From the NCBI RefSeq assembly GCF_008710135.1, contig NZ_VYKK01000022.1, forward strand, positions 186,001-250,000: 64,000 nt of DNA, read 5' to 3'. The notes below the pieces were generated by a model. The model was given only the letters and a program-made list of their open reading frames with translations, did not search any database and was not told the origin of the DNA. The DNA comes from Paenibacillus spiritus. GTDB lineage: Bacteria > Bacillota > Bacilli > Paenibacillales > Paenibacillaceae. Every line of letters begins with the position of its first letter. The first letter of the stretch is position 1. A program made the translations under genes and the position numbers. Below are positions 53,243-61,954 of the stretch, one piece after another.

Positions 53243-53286
53243 AAGCCGTCTTCCGGTTCTGCGGGTGCTGAACCGGAAGACGGCTT
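53243..53286 (-). terminator. Terminator of the nitroreductase gene
   Basis: A perfect 17-bp stem AAGCCGTCTTCCGGTTC/GAACCGGAAGACGGCTT; on the minus strand it is followed by CTTCTTTTG. Confidence 0.8.
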
Positions 53287-53295
53287 GCGTATGTC

Positions 53296-53943
53296 TTATT
53301 CGATAATCGTCAGAATTTCATCCAATCCCTTCCGGGCAATCGCCTTCGGCTGGACCGACGGATGGCCCAGCGCCAGAACCATATTGACCTGCCGTTCTTC
53401 GGGGATGCCGAGATAGTCGCGGAGCTCGCGTTCGGCAAGAAGCACGGGGCCGGTCATCGGACAGGTTGCCAGCCCCTTGGCGTGGGCGGCAAGCATCAGA
53501 TTCTGGACAGCCAGACTGCTGCTCTTGATTCCTTCCTCGGCCCAGATCTCCGGACTGCCGAATCCGAGCGGGTCGAAGATGCGCTCGCGGAACTTGGACG
53601 TATAAGGGGTCGCCAGACAAAGGATAAGAGCAGGCGCTCCGCCGAACGCAGTGGCGTAGGGACCGAAGGATTTAAGCATCAGTTTGGCCTCTCTGGCGAG
53701 TCCGTTGCTCTCGGCCTCGGCTGCAATCCGGCGCAGAGCTTCCCAAGTGAAGGTCTCGATCTGCTTGATCCGCTCCCGGTCCAGCAGGGCAATGAATTCC
53801 CACGTCTGGGAGTTGGTGTCGCTTGGCGCGAAGCGGGCGCAGTCAATAAGATCGCGGATATCTTCCGGGGAGACCCGCTCTTCGGTGAAGTCGCGGATGC
53901 TGCGCCGGGTCAAGGCGAGTTGTTTGAATTCCTCAAAAAGCAT
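53296..53943 (-). CDS. Nitroreductase-family flavoprotein
   Basis: The 215-residue FMN-dependent oxidoreductase has TRRSIRDFTEERVSPEDI at the start, RFAPSDTNSQTWEFI, SSLAVQNLMLAAHAKGLATCPMTG, and NMVLALGHPSVQP near the end. Substrates may include quinones and nitro compounds. The ATG at 53943 follows GGGGCG. An earlier in-frame start would cross the repeated operator-like element at 53970-53990. Confidence 0.9.
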   Translation of the reverse strand: MLFEEFKQLALTRRSIRDFTEERVSPEDIRDLIDCARFAPSDTNSQTWEFIALLDRERIKQIETFTWEALRRIAAEAESNGLAREAKLMLKSFGPYATAFGGAPALILCLATPYTSKFRERIFDPLGFGSPEIWAEEGIKSSSLAVQNLMLAAHAKGLATCPMTGPVLLAERELRDYLGIPEERQVNMVLALGHPSVQPKAIARKGLDEILTIIE

Positions 53944-53969
53944 GGAAGCGCCCCATTTCAATAAATTGA

Positions 53970-53990
53970 TACCTGGTACTAATACCTGGT
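53970..53990 (-). promoter_or_regulatory. Direct repeat downstream of the nitroreductase -10, possible operator
   Basis: TACCTGGT occurs twice with a 13-base period. On the minus strand a TATAAT lies at 54001-54006, so the repeats fall just after the expected start of transcription, a place typical for repressor sites. Confidence 0.45.
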
Positions 53991-54001
53991 GATGTCTGTT
54001 A

Positions 54002-55249
54002 TTATACCGTAATTTCAACCTTCTGAGAAGAGTCGGATTCCGCAGGAGCCGCCGGAAGGGCGGAGAGCTGGACCGCCGGGCGGTCGGGAAGCAGATGCTT
54101 CAGCAGGAAGCCGAAGCTTGCAGTCAGCGCGAGCGCCGATGCGGTACGGAAAAATACGGTCCGGCCCGCCTGGTCATACAGAAGCCCGCCGAAAGCTCCG
54201 CTCAGCAGTCCGGAGGCGCTGGACCAGGCTACGGTGTAGAGGGCCATCCCTGTAGCCCGAAGCCGGTCCGGGATGAGCCGGGTAATATAGCGGATGGCTG
54301 TTACATAGTAAAGGCCAAAGCTGACGCTGTGCAGCGCCTGAATCGCAACGATATGCATCGGCTGGCTGGCAGCAGACATTAAGAAGAAGCGGAGCGCGAA
54401 CATTAGGCTGGCCAGCGCCAAGAGAGGCAGTTCCTTGAACCGCTCGCCGTACCGGCCTGCGAGGAACAGGATCGGTATTTCGCTCAGCGCGGAAGCGAGC
54501 AGGGACCATCCTACCAGTTCTTCGCCGGCTCCAAGGTCCCGCAGACTTACCGTCAGGAAGGCTTCATTCATCCGGTAGCTGATCGCCATGATGAACACAC
54601 AGCCGAAGAACCAGAGCACCTCTCGGCTTAGGAAGACTTCCTTCCAGCCGCCGGTCTCTTCCGAACGGTCCGATGTCTTCACCGGAGGAGACTTCTTCGT
54701 GTCTTCCAGCCGGAATGTAATCAGCAGAGCCAATGCCGCTACGGCGACGCAGGCCGCTACGCTATACGAAGCTCCGATGCGGCGCAGCAGATACCCGGCA
54801 GTGAGGGCGAAGAAGGAGTACCCGATTGAACCGAATACCCGAATGACAATGAAATTTCGTCCAAGTCGCTCGGCTGTCTTGATAGCAAGGGTGTCTGCCA
54901 GGGGAAACACCGGATAATAGAAGAAATAGAAGAAGGACAGGATAAGCATGGCGGACGGAAAATCGCGCGCGCCCGCAAGCAGAACGCCGGTTGCGATCTG
55001 GCCTGCCAGCAGCGCGTACAGAATTTTCTTGACGGTTCCGAACCGGTCGCTGAGCATGCTCCAGAACAGATTGGACAGCATGGAGATCAGCGGGCCGATA
55101 GCATAGAGCATGCCGAGCTGGGCGTTGCTGAAGCCGAGCTGGCTGTAGAACAGCGGGAAATAGGAGACGGCGAGGACGCTCGTTCCATAGATGGTGAACA
55201 TGAAGGAACGGAGCCAGTTCTGCTCCGCTCCGCTTCGGTCTGAATTCAT
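54002..55249 (-). CDS. MFS transporter (MFS_1-like)
   Basis: The 415-residue product has 12 hydrophobic segments, YGTSVLAVSYFPLFYSQLGFSNAQLG in segment 1, FWSMLSDRFGTVKKIL as the first loop and HSVSFGLYYVTAIRYI in segment 10. This resembles LacY/NupG-like PF12832 proteins. The substrate is unknown. The ATG at 55249 lies 8 bases after TTGGAGTG; a TTG five codons earlier overlaps that site. Confidence 0.87.
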   Translation of the reverse strand: MNSDRSGAEQNWLRSFMFTIYGTSVLAVSYFPLFYSQLGFSNAQLGMLYAIGPLISMLSNLFWSMLSDRFGTVKKILYALLAGQIATGVLLAGARDFPSAMLILSFFYFFYYPVFPLADTLAIKTAERLGRNFIVIRVFGSIGYSFFALTAGYLLRRIGASYSVAACVAVAALALLITFRLEDTKKSPPVKTSDRSEETGGWKEVFLSREVLWFFGCVFIMAISYRMNEAFLTVSLRDLGAGEELVGWSLLASALSEIPILFLAGRYGERFKELPLLALASLMFALRFFLMSAASQPMHIVAIQALHSVSFGLYYVTAIRYITRLIPDRLRATGMALYTVAWSSASGLLSGAFGGLLYDQAGRTVFFRTASALALTASFGFLLKHLLPDRPAVQLSALPAAPAESDSSQKVEITV

Positions 55250-55408
55250 CGGTGCACACTCCAATAGTTGTTTGGTGTTCAGGTAACGCGTCTAAGTATA
55301 CCATGACGGAGCCGTGATTTTTCATGAAGCCAAGAGTGAATTTTGTTGTTTGTGCAAACGGATGGATCATATTATAATAAGGTTTGATTTGGACAAGGAG
55401 ACAACTAT

Positions 55409-56506
55409 GTGGAGGCACCGTCATTGAGTGAAATTGAGCAAGGCCGGAGAGTCAGTCCGCGGGGCCCCATTGCCTTGATGAGCCGGGTCTATAAATATGT
55501 ACTTCCCGAGGTCCGGCAATCGCTGGACGTATGGCGGCAGCGCGCGAAGGACATTCCGGACCCCGAGCTTCGAAGACAGGCGATTGCCAGCATTGACACC
55601 AAGCAGTTCCACTGTGAAGGCGGAGGTGTATATGCGGCGGGCAATCTGTCAATGCGGCATATATTGGTTCCATTGATCGTAGCCTATCAGACGATTAGCG
55701 ATTACCTAGACAATCTGTGCGACCGGAGCACTTCTCTTGACCCGGATGATTTTCGCCTGCTGCATCAGTCGATGCTGGATGCCGTGACGCCGGACGCCGA
55801 GCTGCGCGATTATTATGCGCTTCGCAGCGAGAAGGATGACGCCGGCTACCTGCACAGTCTGGTCCGTACCTGCCAGAGCATGACCGCCCGGCTGCCGGGC
55901 TATGCCGCAGCGCAGGAAGAGATTCGGGAACTGTCGAGGCTATACGGCGATCTGCAGGTCTACAAGCATATTGATCCCTCTCTCAGGGAGAACGCGCTGA
56001 AGACCTGGTGGGAGCAGGAGGGATTCCGGGCCCCGCATCTTTACTGGAATGAATTTGCCGCCGCTACGGGATCGACGCTGGGCATCTTCATGCTGTTCCT
56101 GGCTTCCTGCGATCCCGCCCTCACCCGCAAGGACGCTGCGGCCATGCGCGCAGGCTATTTCCCCCATGTATGCGGTCTGCATATCATGCTCGATTATTTG
56201 ATCGACCAGGATGAAGACCGGGAGGGCGGCGATCTGAACTTTTGCAACTATTATGAGAGTGCGGATGCCATGCTCGGCCGGATTGCTTCTATAGTAGAGG
56301 GGGCGCGCAGCGATGTCCGGCAGATTCCCGATACCCCGCTGCACCGGATGGTGATCGAGGGACTGCTTGCGCTGTATTTGTCCGATCCCAAGGTGAGCGA
56401 GCAGAGCGAAGTGAAGAAGGTGTCCCGCAAGCTGATGAAGGGCAGTCCGTTAACCCGGCTCTTCTTCTTTGCCAACAGCCGCTGGATACGCAAGCACCTG
56501 TATTAG
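55409..56506 (+). CDS. ytpB: Tetraprenyl-beta-curcumene synthase-like large terpene synthase (YtpB family)
   Basis: The 365-residue DUF2600 protein is helical throughout with the acidic SDYLDNLCD motif for Mg-diphosphate binding, SIDTKQFHCEGGGVYA, HVCGLHIMLDYLIDQDEDREGGDLNF and NYYESAD. B. subtilis YtpB cyclises tetraprenyl diphosphate to C35 terpenes. Two starts are possible: GTG at 55409 (8 bases after AAGGAG) and TTG at 55424 (8 bases after GGAGG). A six-codon frame from ATG 55407 overlaps both. No prenyltransferase gene is adjacent. Confidence 0.9.
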   Translation: MEAPSLSEIEQGRRVSPRGPIALMSRVYKYVLPEVRQSLDVWRQRAKDIPDPELRRQAIASIDTKQFHCEGGGVYAAGNLSMRHILVPLIVAYQTISDYLDNLCDRSTSLDPDDFRLLHQSMLDAVTPDAELRDYYALRSEKDDAGYLHSLVRTCQSMTARLPGYAAAQEEIRELSRLYGDLQVYKHIDPSLRENALKTWWEQEGFRAPHLYWNEFAAATGSTLGIFMLFLASCDPALTRKDAAAMRAGYFPHVCGLHIMLDYLIDQDEDREGGDLNFCNYYESADAMLGRIASIVEGARSDVRQIPDTPLHRMVIEGLLALYLSDPKVSEQSEVKKVSRKLMKGSPLTRLFFFANSRWIRKHLY

Positions 56507-56604
56507 GGTAATGATTGTGAAACCGGTTTATGCGCCTGATCTACTTCTGCCGCAGCACATGGGCAAGCGTAAGCCTTGTTAAATTTTGAGGAGGAATTAT
56601 CATT

Positions 56605-57576
56605 ATGTCTCAAGTCAAAAAGATCGCAGTACTTACCAGCGGAGGCGACTCACAGGGCATGAACGCCGCGGTTCGCGCCGTTGTGCGCAGCGCCATCTAT
56701 TTCGGAATCGAAGTATTCGGCATTCAGCGCGGCTACCAGGGCCTTCTGAACCGCGACATCTTCCCAATGGATCTGCGCAGCGTAGGCGACATCATTCAGC
56801 GCGGCGGCACGATCCTGCAATCGGCCCGTTGCCTGGAGTTCGTGAAGCCGGAAGGGCAGCAGAAAGGCGCTGAAATTCTGCGCGAATTCGGCATCGACGG
56901 TCTGGTTGTAATCGGCGGGGACGGTTCCTACAAGGGAGCCCAGAAGCTGAGCCATCTCGGAATCAAGACCATGGGCCTTCCGGGCACAATCGACAATGAC
57001 GTATCCTTCACGGATTACACGATCGGCTTCGATACGGCTGTCGGCGTTGTTGTGGATGCCGTCAACAAGCTCCGCGATACGATGTCTTCCCACGAGCGCT
57101 CCTCGATCGTAGAAGTTATGGGACGGCACTGCGGCGACATCGCTCTGCACGCCGGTCTTGCTTCGGGCGCGGAGACAATTCTCGTACCGGAAGTTCCTTA
57201 CGATCTGAATGAAGTGGCCGACCGCATGCGCGACAACTTCTTGAAGGGCAAACGCCACAGTATTGTCATTGTAGCCGAAGGCGTCGGCAAAGGCGAAGAC
57301 ATCGCCCAGGCGCTGAAAGAGCGCCACTCCAGCCTGGATGCCCGCGTAACCGTTCTGGGTCATATCCAGCGCGGCGGCAGCCCAACTCCGTTTGACCGCA
57401 ACCTGGCCAGCCGGCTCGGCGATTTTGCCGTACGCAAGCTGATCGAAGGAGAATCCGGCAAAGCCTGCGGCATTATCAAAGGCGAGCTGACGCTTACCGA
57501 CATCGATCAGGTCGTCAACACGAAGAAAGATTTCGACATGGAAATGTACAATCTCGCTCTCCGGTTGTCCCAATAA
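56605..57576 (+). CDS. pfkA: ATP-dependent 6-phosphofructokinase
   Basis: The 323-residue glycolytic enzyme converts fructose-6-phosphate to the 1,6-bisphosphate. ATP site: LTSGGDSQGMNAAVRAVVR, with Gln where Bacillus has Pro, and VVIGGDGSYKGA. Catalytic segment: GTIDNDVSFTDYTIGFDTA with the base Asp. EVMGRHCGDIAL and VLGHIQRGGSPTPFDR lie further on. The ATG follows AGGAGG. pyk, often next to pfkA, is not downstream here; a terminator follows at once. Confidence 0.96.
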   Translation: MSQVKKIAVLTSGGDSQGMNAAVRAVVRSAIYFGIEVFGIQRGYQGLLNRDIFPMDLRSVGDIIQRGGTILQSARCLEFVKPEGQQKGAEILREFGIDGLVVIGGDGSYKGAQKLSHLGIKTMGLPGTIDNDVSFTDYTIGFDTAVGVVVDAVNKLRDTMSSHERSSIVEVMGRHCGDIALHAGLASGAETILVPEVPYDLNEVADRMRDNFLKGKRHSIVIVAEGVGKGEDIAQALKERHSSLDARVTVLGHIQRGGSPTPFDRNLASRLGDFAVRKLIEGESGKACGIIKGELTLTDIDQVVNTKKDFDMEMYNLALRLSQ

Positions 57577-57596
57577 TCCGGAAGACAGCATACATG

Positions 57597-57628
57597 AAAG
57601 CCAGGCTGGAAGAATCCAGCCTGGCTTT
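57597..57628 (+). terminator. Terminator of pfkA
   Basis: A perfect 13-bp stem AAAGCCAGGCTGG/CCAGCCTGGCTTT with loop AAGAAT. It can serve the convergent MATE gene as well. Confidence 0.85.
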
Positions 57629-57670
57629 CTGCTGTCGGGAGGACATATGCGCCATACGTAAAGTTAGGGT

Positions 57671-59035
57671 TTATTCCGCTCCATGCCCGCTTGCGGAGAA
57701 GCGGCGTTCAACCCGGACGAGGCGTCCCAGCAGCAGAGCCGCTCCGATGGCCAGCCCGGCAATCAGTCCGATCCAGTAGCCGTAAGCGCCCAGATCGGTA
57801 TGGACGGCGAGAATATAGCCAAGCGGCAGTCCCAGCACCCAATAGGCCACGAAGCAGATCACAAACGCCGGATTAACGTCCTTGTACCCGCGAAGCACGC
57901 CTTGGGTTGGCGTGGCGATGGCATCGGATATCTGGAAGAAGATGGCGTAAATCAGGAAATGCTGAATCAGCTCAATGACCTTGGGGTCCGTGGAGTACAG
58001 CCCGGCGACATGTTCGCCGGCGAGCAGCAGGACAAGCGCGGTAACCAGGGACATGGCCACTGCCGAAGAGATGCCGAGCCGGCTGTACTGGCGGGCGTCG
58101 CGCTGCCGGCCGGCGCCGTTCTCGAACCCGACCAGAATGGTCAGACTGAGGCAGATGCTCAGAGGAATCATATACAGCGTCGAGGCGAAGTTGATCGCCG
58201 CCTGATGCGCGGCAATCGTTATGGTGTCGAACCGGCTCATCAGCAGGGTGACCGCGGAGAATACCGCAGTCTCGAAGAAGATCGAGAATCCGATCGGAGT
58301 GCCGATCTTGAGCTGTTCCCGAAAAGCCCGCAGCGACGGAGCATGGAACTTCCGGAACAGTCCCAGTTCCGCAAACGTCTCGGCGCGCGTAACAAAGAGC
58401 AGCGCTACGCCGGCAATGATCCAGTATGTGATCGCCGAGGCGACCCCGGCTCCAGCGCCGCCCAGCTCGGGGAATCCGAATTTGCCGAAGATCAGCAGCA
58501 CGTTCAGCCCCACGTTGATCGGCAGCGCAATCAGCGTAATGAACATGGAGATCCGGGTCTGGCCCAAGGCGTCAATACAGCTTCTCAGCACGGTGTAGCC
58601 GAAGAGCGGGATAATTCCGCAGCCGATGGCAATCAGGAAGCGGCGGGCGATCCTCTCCACTTCGGGCTCAAGATTCATGAAATTCAGCACGGGCGAGAGA
58701 AGCAGCGAGCCGGCCGCGATGACCAAGACCGATACAAGGAGGGACAGCCAGATGCCCTGCATCACTTTGGAGGCGACTTCGTTTTTGCGTCCGCTGCCCA
58801 GAAGATGGGAGACAATGGGCGTGATGCCCATCAGGATGCCGCTGAGCCCGGTCTGAATCGGAACCCAGAGGCTTGTGCCAATGGCGACGCCAGCCAGATC
58901 GTCGGTGCCGTATCGGCCCGACATGTTCGTATCGAAGAAAGCGATAAGCGACAGCGCAATCTGGGTAATCAGGATCGGGAACAGAATGCGCAGGAACTGG
59001 CCCGTCTTTTGCTTGAGATTCTCGGTTGAATTCAT
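57671..59035 (-). CDS. MATE-family efflux protein (NorM-like)
   Basis: The 454-residue product has 12 hydrophobic segments in two halves, ILFPILITQIALSLIAFFDTNMSGRYG at the start, GLSGILMGITPIVSHLLGSGR, and MIPLSICLSLTILVGFENGAGR in the second half. These are Na+- or H+-driven multidrug exporters. The frame is open to 59125, but a perfect hairpin lies in that extension and no ribosome site precedes it. The ATG at 59035 has AGAGG 11 bases upstream. Confidence 0.88.
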   Translation of the reverse strand: MNSTENLKQKTGQFLRILFPILITQIALSLIAFFDTNMSGRYGTDDLAGVAIGTSLWVPIQTGLSGILMGITPIVSHLLGSGRKNEVASKVMQGIWLSLLVSVLVIAAGSLLLSPVLNFMNLEPEVERIARRFLIAIGCGIIPLFGYTVLRSCIDALGQTRISMFITLIALPINVGLNVLLIFGKFGFPELGGAGAGVASAITYWIIAGVALLFVTRAETFAELGLFRKFHAPSLRAFREQLKIGTPIGFSIFFETAVFSAVTLLMSRFDTITIAAHQAAINFASTLYMIPLSICLSLTILVGFENGAGRQRDARQYSRLGISSAVAMSLVTALVLLLAGEHVAGLYSTDPKVIELIQHFLIYAIFFQISDAIATPTQGVLRGYKDVNPAFVICFVAYWVLGLPLGYILAVHTDLGAYGYWIGLIAGLAIGAALLLGRLVRVERRFSASGHGAE

Positions 59036-59065
59036 GGGAGCAGCGACCTCTTCTTCATAAGATAC

Positions 59066-59099
59066 GCCCGAAGACCCGGCAGGCGCCGGGTCTTCGGGC
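59066..59099 (-). terminator. Hairpin between the DUF4015 and MATE genes
   Basis: GCCCGAAGACCCGGC/GCCGGGTCTTCGGGC is a perfect 15-bp stem with a 4-base loop. It lies after the stop of the 59138-60439 gene on the minus strand. No T-run follows. Confidence 0.55.
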
Positions 59100-59137
59100 A
59101 TGAATGGATGGATGAGTTCTGACATAGAGAAGATTCT

Positions 59138-60439
59138 TTAATATTGCACGCCTGCGGTGTAACGGTTATTGGCGTTCCAGAGCAGGAATTCATCGACATT
59201 CTGCTCTTTCAGCGCCCGGATCTGATCCTGGACCTGCTGTTTGCCGTATTTGATATAGTGTCCGCTGCCGAGCCAGCTTGCTGTAAAGTCCTGAATCCAG
59301 GGACGAATCAGCGGCTTGTAGCTGCCCAGCGGGTCCAGCTTCTTGTGGGTGTCGACCATAGAGCCTTTGATGGTCGCGTACGGGTTCTTGTCCGGGTCCT
59401 TGACGTTGAACCAGCCGGTGGAATAATGGCTGGGATAGACCATGGGACTAATGACATCGACGTTCTTGGAGATCTTCACAAAGTCCTGACCGATGCCCTC
59501 GGCAGCCGGTACGGAAGCGGCGTAGCCGAAGATATCAACCGAGACGCGGGCGCCCAGCGGGGTCAGCTCTTTTTTGGCATACTGCACAAAATCGGAAACG
59601 ACTTCCGTTCGGCTCTTGTCGGACTTCGTGTATTTCAGGGAGTCGGCCCGCTTCTCGAACCCTTCGGGGAACCGGACGTAGTCGAACTGGATCTCCTTGA
59701 AGCCCAGCTTCACCGCTTCCTTGGCAATTTCCACATTATACTTCCAGACCTTCTCATTATAAGGATTCACGAAGCTGTCCCCGCCGCCGTTCGACCACAC
59801 GGAACCGTCGGACTTCACGAACGAGAGCTCCGGGTGCTTCTTGGCGAGCACGGTATCCTTGAAGACAACGATCCGGGCGATGGGATAGACGTTGTGCTTC
59901 TCGAGCCGGGCCATCAATTCGTTGATGTTGCCGATGAACTTCTGCGGGTTGCCCATCTGCTGCAGTTCGGGATTCTCTGTCTTATAGGTGATGTAACCGG
60001 CATCATCCTTGATGTCAATGACCATGGAATTGAGTTCGGTCTTATCGAGCAGGTCCAGCAGGGTAGTCATTCTCGAGCCGCCGGCGCTGTAGGCGGTAAC
60101 GTAGATGCCTTTGACCTTGGGGGCATCCGGCTGCGGGTCGGTATGGACGGCGGCACCGGCGGCGCCGGGCGACGCTGCTGGCGCAGAAGCGTCCGGCAGC
60201 GGGGAGCCCGACGGAGCCGGCGATTCCGGCAGGGCGCTTGCCGAAGGCGAAGCGGCCGGAGCCGACGCGGAGCCGGACGGAGCCGGGGAAGCGCCGCCTA
60301 GTCCCCGGAATCCCTGATCTGCCTGCAACGCAATTCCGCTGGCCGACTGCAGCACAGCGGCTACTTCCGTCTGGTGGTGCTCCTGTTGGACACCGACGCC
60401 TCCCAAGGCTAGCATGAGTATCGCCCACGTGATGTTCAT
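59138..60439 (-). CDS. Secreted putative glycoside hydrolase (DUF4015)
   Basis: The 433-residue product has a short hydrophobic N-terminus that may be a signal or anchor, an Ala/Pro/Ser-rich spacer (about 45-105), and a DUF4015 TIM-barrel domain: VKGIYVTAYSAGG, MVIDIKDDAGYITY, YPIARIVVFKD, IQFDYVRFPEG, VSVDIFGYAAS and VDVISPMVYPSHY. Asp and Glu at strand ends suit a retaining glycosidase, but no substrate is known. AAAAGGAGAG precedes the ATG and TATAAT lies about 30 bases further up. Confidence 0.87.
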   Translation of the reverse strand: MNITWAILMLALGGVGVQQEHHQTEVAAVLQSASGIALQADQGFRGLGGASPAPSGSASAPAASPSASALPESPAPSGSPLPDASAPAASPGAAGAAVHTDPQPDAPKVKGIYVTAYSAGGSRMTTLLDLLDKTELNSMVIDIKDDAGYITYKTENPELQQMGNPQKFIGNINELMARLEKHNVYPIARIVVFKDTVLAKKHPELSFVKSDGSVWSNGGGDSFVNPYNEKVWKYNVEIAKEAVKLGFKEIQFDYVRFPEGFEKRADSLKYTKSDKSRTEVVSDFVQYAKKELTPLGARVSVDIFGYAASVPAAEGIGQDFVKISKNVDVISPMVYPSHYSTGWFNVKDPDKNPYATIKGSMVDTHKKLDPLGSYKPLIRPWIQDFTASWLGSGHYIKYGKQQVQDQIRALKEQNVDEFLLWNANNRYTAGVQY

Positions 60440-60472
60440 TATTCTCTCTCCTTTTATGTACGCTAATGCTCA

Positions 60473-60670
60473 TTATATAGGAACGGGTATACGCAAAAAG
60501 AACAGGTTTGTAATGTCATCCGCTCTCCAAGCGATAGGGGTGGCCGTCCCCTTTGTTAAATAAACGGGATGGGACCGGGATAAACGCCCTTCTACAAAGT
60601 AAATGCCGCCAGGTCCGTCAAAAGCCCGGAGAAGGCGGCAATCCGTAAAGCTAAGTCCTTCGCAACTCAT
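60473..60670 (-). CDS. Possible small protein overlapping the preceding gene (uncertain)
   Basis: A 65-codon frame (MSCEGLSFTDCRLLRAFDGP, ending LRIPVPI) begins in an ATGA overlap with the stop of the 60667-60861 gene and ends near the promoter of the DUF4015 gene. No ribosome site is close. It would fill an otherwise featureless 227-base gap. Coding is possible, but composition alone does not settle it. Confidence 0.3.
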   Translation of the reverse strand: MSCEGLSFTDCRLLRAFDGPGGIYFVEGRLSRSHPVYLTKGTATPIAWRADDITNLFFLRIPVPI

Positions 60671-60861
60671 TGAAGATACGCAGAATCCTGATGCTCGCAA
60701 ATGCTGTGCCGGATAATATCCATGGCATCGGCAGGGTCCAGTATGCCCAGTCCGTCCCGCAGAACGATAACGGAATTGAGCTCGGTCTGCTTCAGGAAGG
60801 GGAGCATATCCGGATACCATTTCATGACGATTGTCGAGAGTTTTACCGTTTCCATTTCCAC
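60667..60861 (-). CDS. Small protein of unknown function
   Basis: The 64-residue product (METVKLSTIVMKWYPDMLPF, then LNSVIVLRDGLGILDPADAMDIIRHSIC) looks like a single alpha/beta unit with no membrane segment. The GTG at 60861 is 9 bases after AAAGG; an ATG two codons later (60855) is equally acceptable. I do not recognise the family. It lies between the DUF4015 and YitT genes on the same strand. Confidence 0.6.
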   Translation of the reverse strand: MEMETVKLSTIVMKWYPDMLPFLKQTELNSVIVLRDGLGILDPADAMDIIRHSICEHQDSAYLQ

Positions 60862-61044
60862 AGAAATCACCCTTTCCTTTTTCAGCGAATGGTCTGAACA
60901 AGCATTCAGTCAACACCCGGAAAAACGGTCAGTGCCTGGAAAAGAGGGAAAGCCAACCTCATGAAACGTTGGTGCGGGTCTGCGCTCCTACAATATACCA
61001 TAATTTTAAAGTATGTGCATCCCTCGACAAGCGGACAGCGGGCC

Positions 61045-61866
61045 TTAGCGCTTGCGGAAAGACCCCATCACGCCGACGGTCTCGACAATGTTGACAAAAG
61101 CCTGCGGATCGCTGTCCTTGATAATCCGCTTCAGCTCCGCCAGCTCGTATCGGGTGGTCACCGTCATCAGCATGTCCCGTTCCACATGGGAATACGCGCC
61201 TTCGGTCTTGATCCGGGTTACGCCCCGCTGGAGACCAAGGAGATGCTTCAGCATCTCATCGGTCCGGTTGGTAATGATGTAGACCGTGACTTTGATGTGG
61301 CTGACATGGATGAAATCGACGACGCGCCCGGTGACGTACATCGACAGCATGGAGGCCAGGGCGACATTCCAGTTGTCGTCAAAATAGCCTGCGGACAGAA
61401 TGACGAGGGCATTCAGCGCCACAAGCACATTGCCGATCGGGAAATCCCGGTATCGGCTGATAATGGAACCCAGAATATCGAAGCCTCCTGACGATCCGCC
61501 GACCCGGAACGAGATGCCGCTTCCGATTCCGACCAGGACGCCGCCGAAGACGGCGGCCAGCAGCATGTCCGAGACGACGGCTTTGACGGGCACGACTTCA
61601 ATCAGCCAGGTGGCAACCGCTACGGACAGGATGCTGTACAGAATAAAGCGCCGTCCGAGCTGGAACCAGCCCGCAATGAGCAGCGGAATGTTCAGGACCA
61701 TGTACATTACGCTGATGTTGAGCGGTGTGAAATAGCCGATCAGCATGGACAGGCCGGACACGCCCCCGCTGAGCAGGCGATGCGGAATCAGGAAGAGATT
61801 GAAGCCGACGGCGATAAAGGCGCCGCCCAGAACGATGGTCAAACTGTGCCAAAATGAGCGTAACAA
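61045..61866 (-). CDS. YitT-family membrane protein (DUF161-DUF2179)
   Basis: The 273-residue product has about five hydrophobic segments in the first 180 residues: GGAFIAVGFNLFLIPHRLLSGGVSGLSMLIGY, GVLVGIGSGISFRVGGSSGGFDIL and GNVLVALNALVIL. A C-terminal DUF2179 domain follows: VTVYIITNRTDEM, RGVTRIKTEGAYSHVERDML and DPQAFVNIVETVGVMG. Function is unknown. TTG follows AAGGAG by 6 bases. Divergent from the DEAD helicase gene. Confidence 0.9.
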   Translation of the reverse strand: MLRSFWHSLTIVLGGAFIAVGFNLFLIPHRLLSGGVSGLSMLIGYFTPLNISVMYMVLNIPLLIAGWFQLGRRFILYSILSVAVATWLIEVVPVKAVVSDMLLAAVFGGVLVGIGSGISFRVGGSSGGFDILGSIISRYRDFPIGNVLVALNALVILSAGYFDDNWNVALASMLSMYVTGRVVDFIHVSHIKVTVYIITNRTDEMLKHLLGLQRGVTRIKTEGAYSHVERDMLMTVTTRYELAELKRIIKDSDPQAFVNIVETVGVMGSFRKR

Positions 61867-61908
61867 ATGGATTCTCCTTATCGGATGTAATTGTAAATCG
61901 TGAAAGAA

Positions 61909-61928
61909 AGGAATACACTGGTATTCCT
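61909..61928. promoter_or_regulatory. Perfect inverted repeat between the YitT and helicase genes
   Basis: AGGAATAC-ACTG-GTATTCCT has perfect 8-base arms. It sits just upstream of the helicase -10 element and about 45 bases before the YitT start codon, so a bound protein could act on both. Confidence 0.5.
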
Positions 61929-61939
61929 CCAGGAGCTTG

Positions 61940-61948
61940 TGATATAAT
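61940..61948 (+). promoter_or_regulatory. Extended -10 promoter of the DEAD helicase gene
   Basis: TGA-TATAAT with no clear -35. A start near 61955 leaves a leader of about 225 bases. Confidence 0.55.
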
Positions 61949-61954
61949 GTATAG

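Noticed and set aside
53144..53416. Plus-strand frame of 90 codons after the cold-shock gene
   Set aside because: It runs through two strong terminators and into the antisense of the nitroreductase gene.
57683..59029. Plus-strand open frame of 448 codons opposite the MATE gene
   Set aside because: Gln/Arg/Asp-rich mirror of a membrane-protein gene, typical of an antisense shadow.
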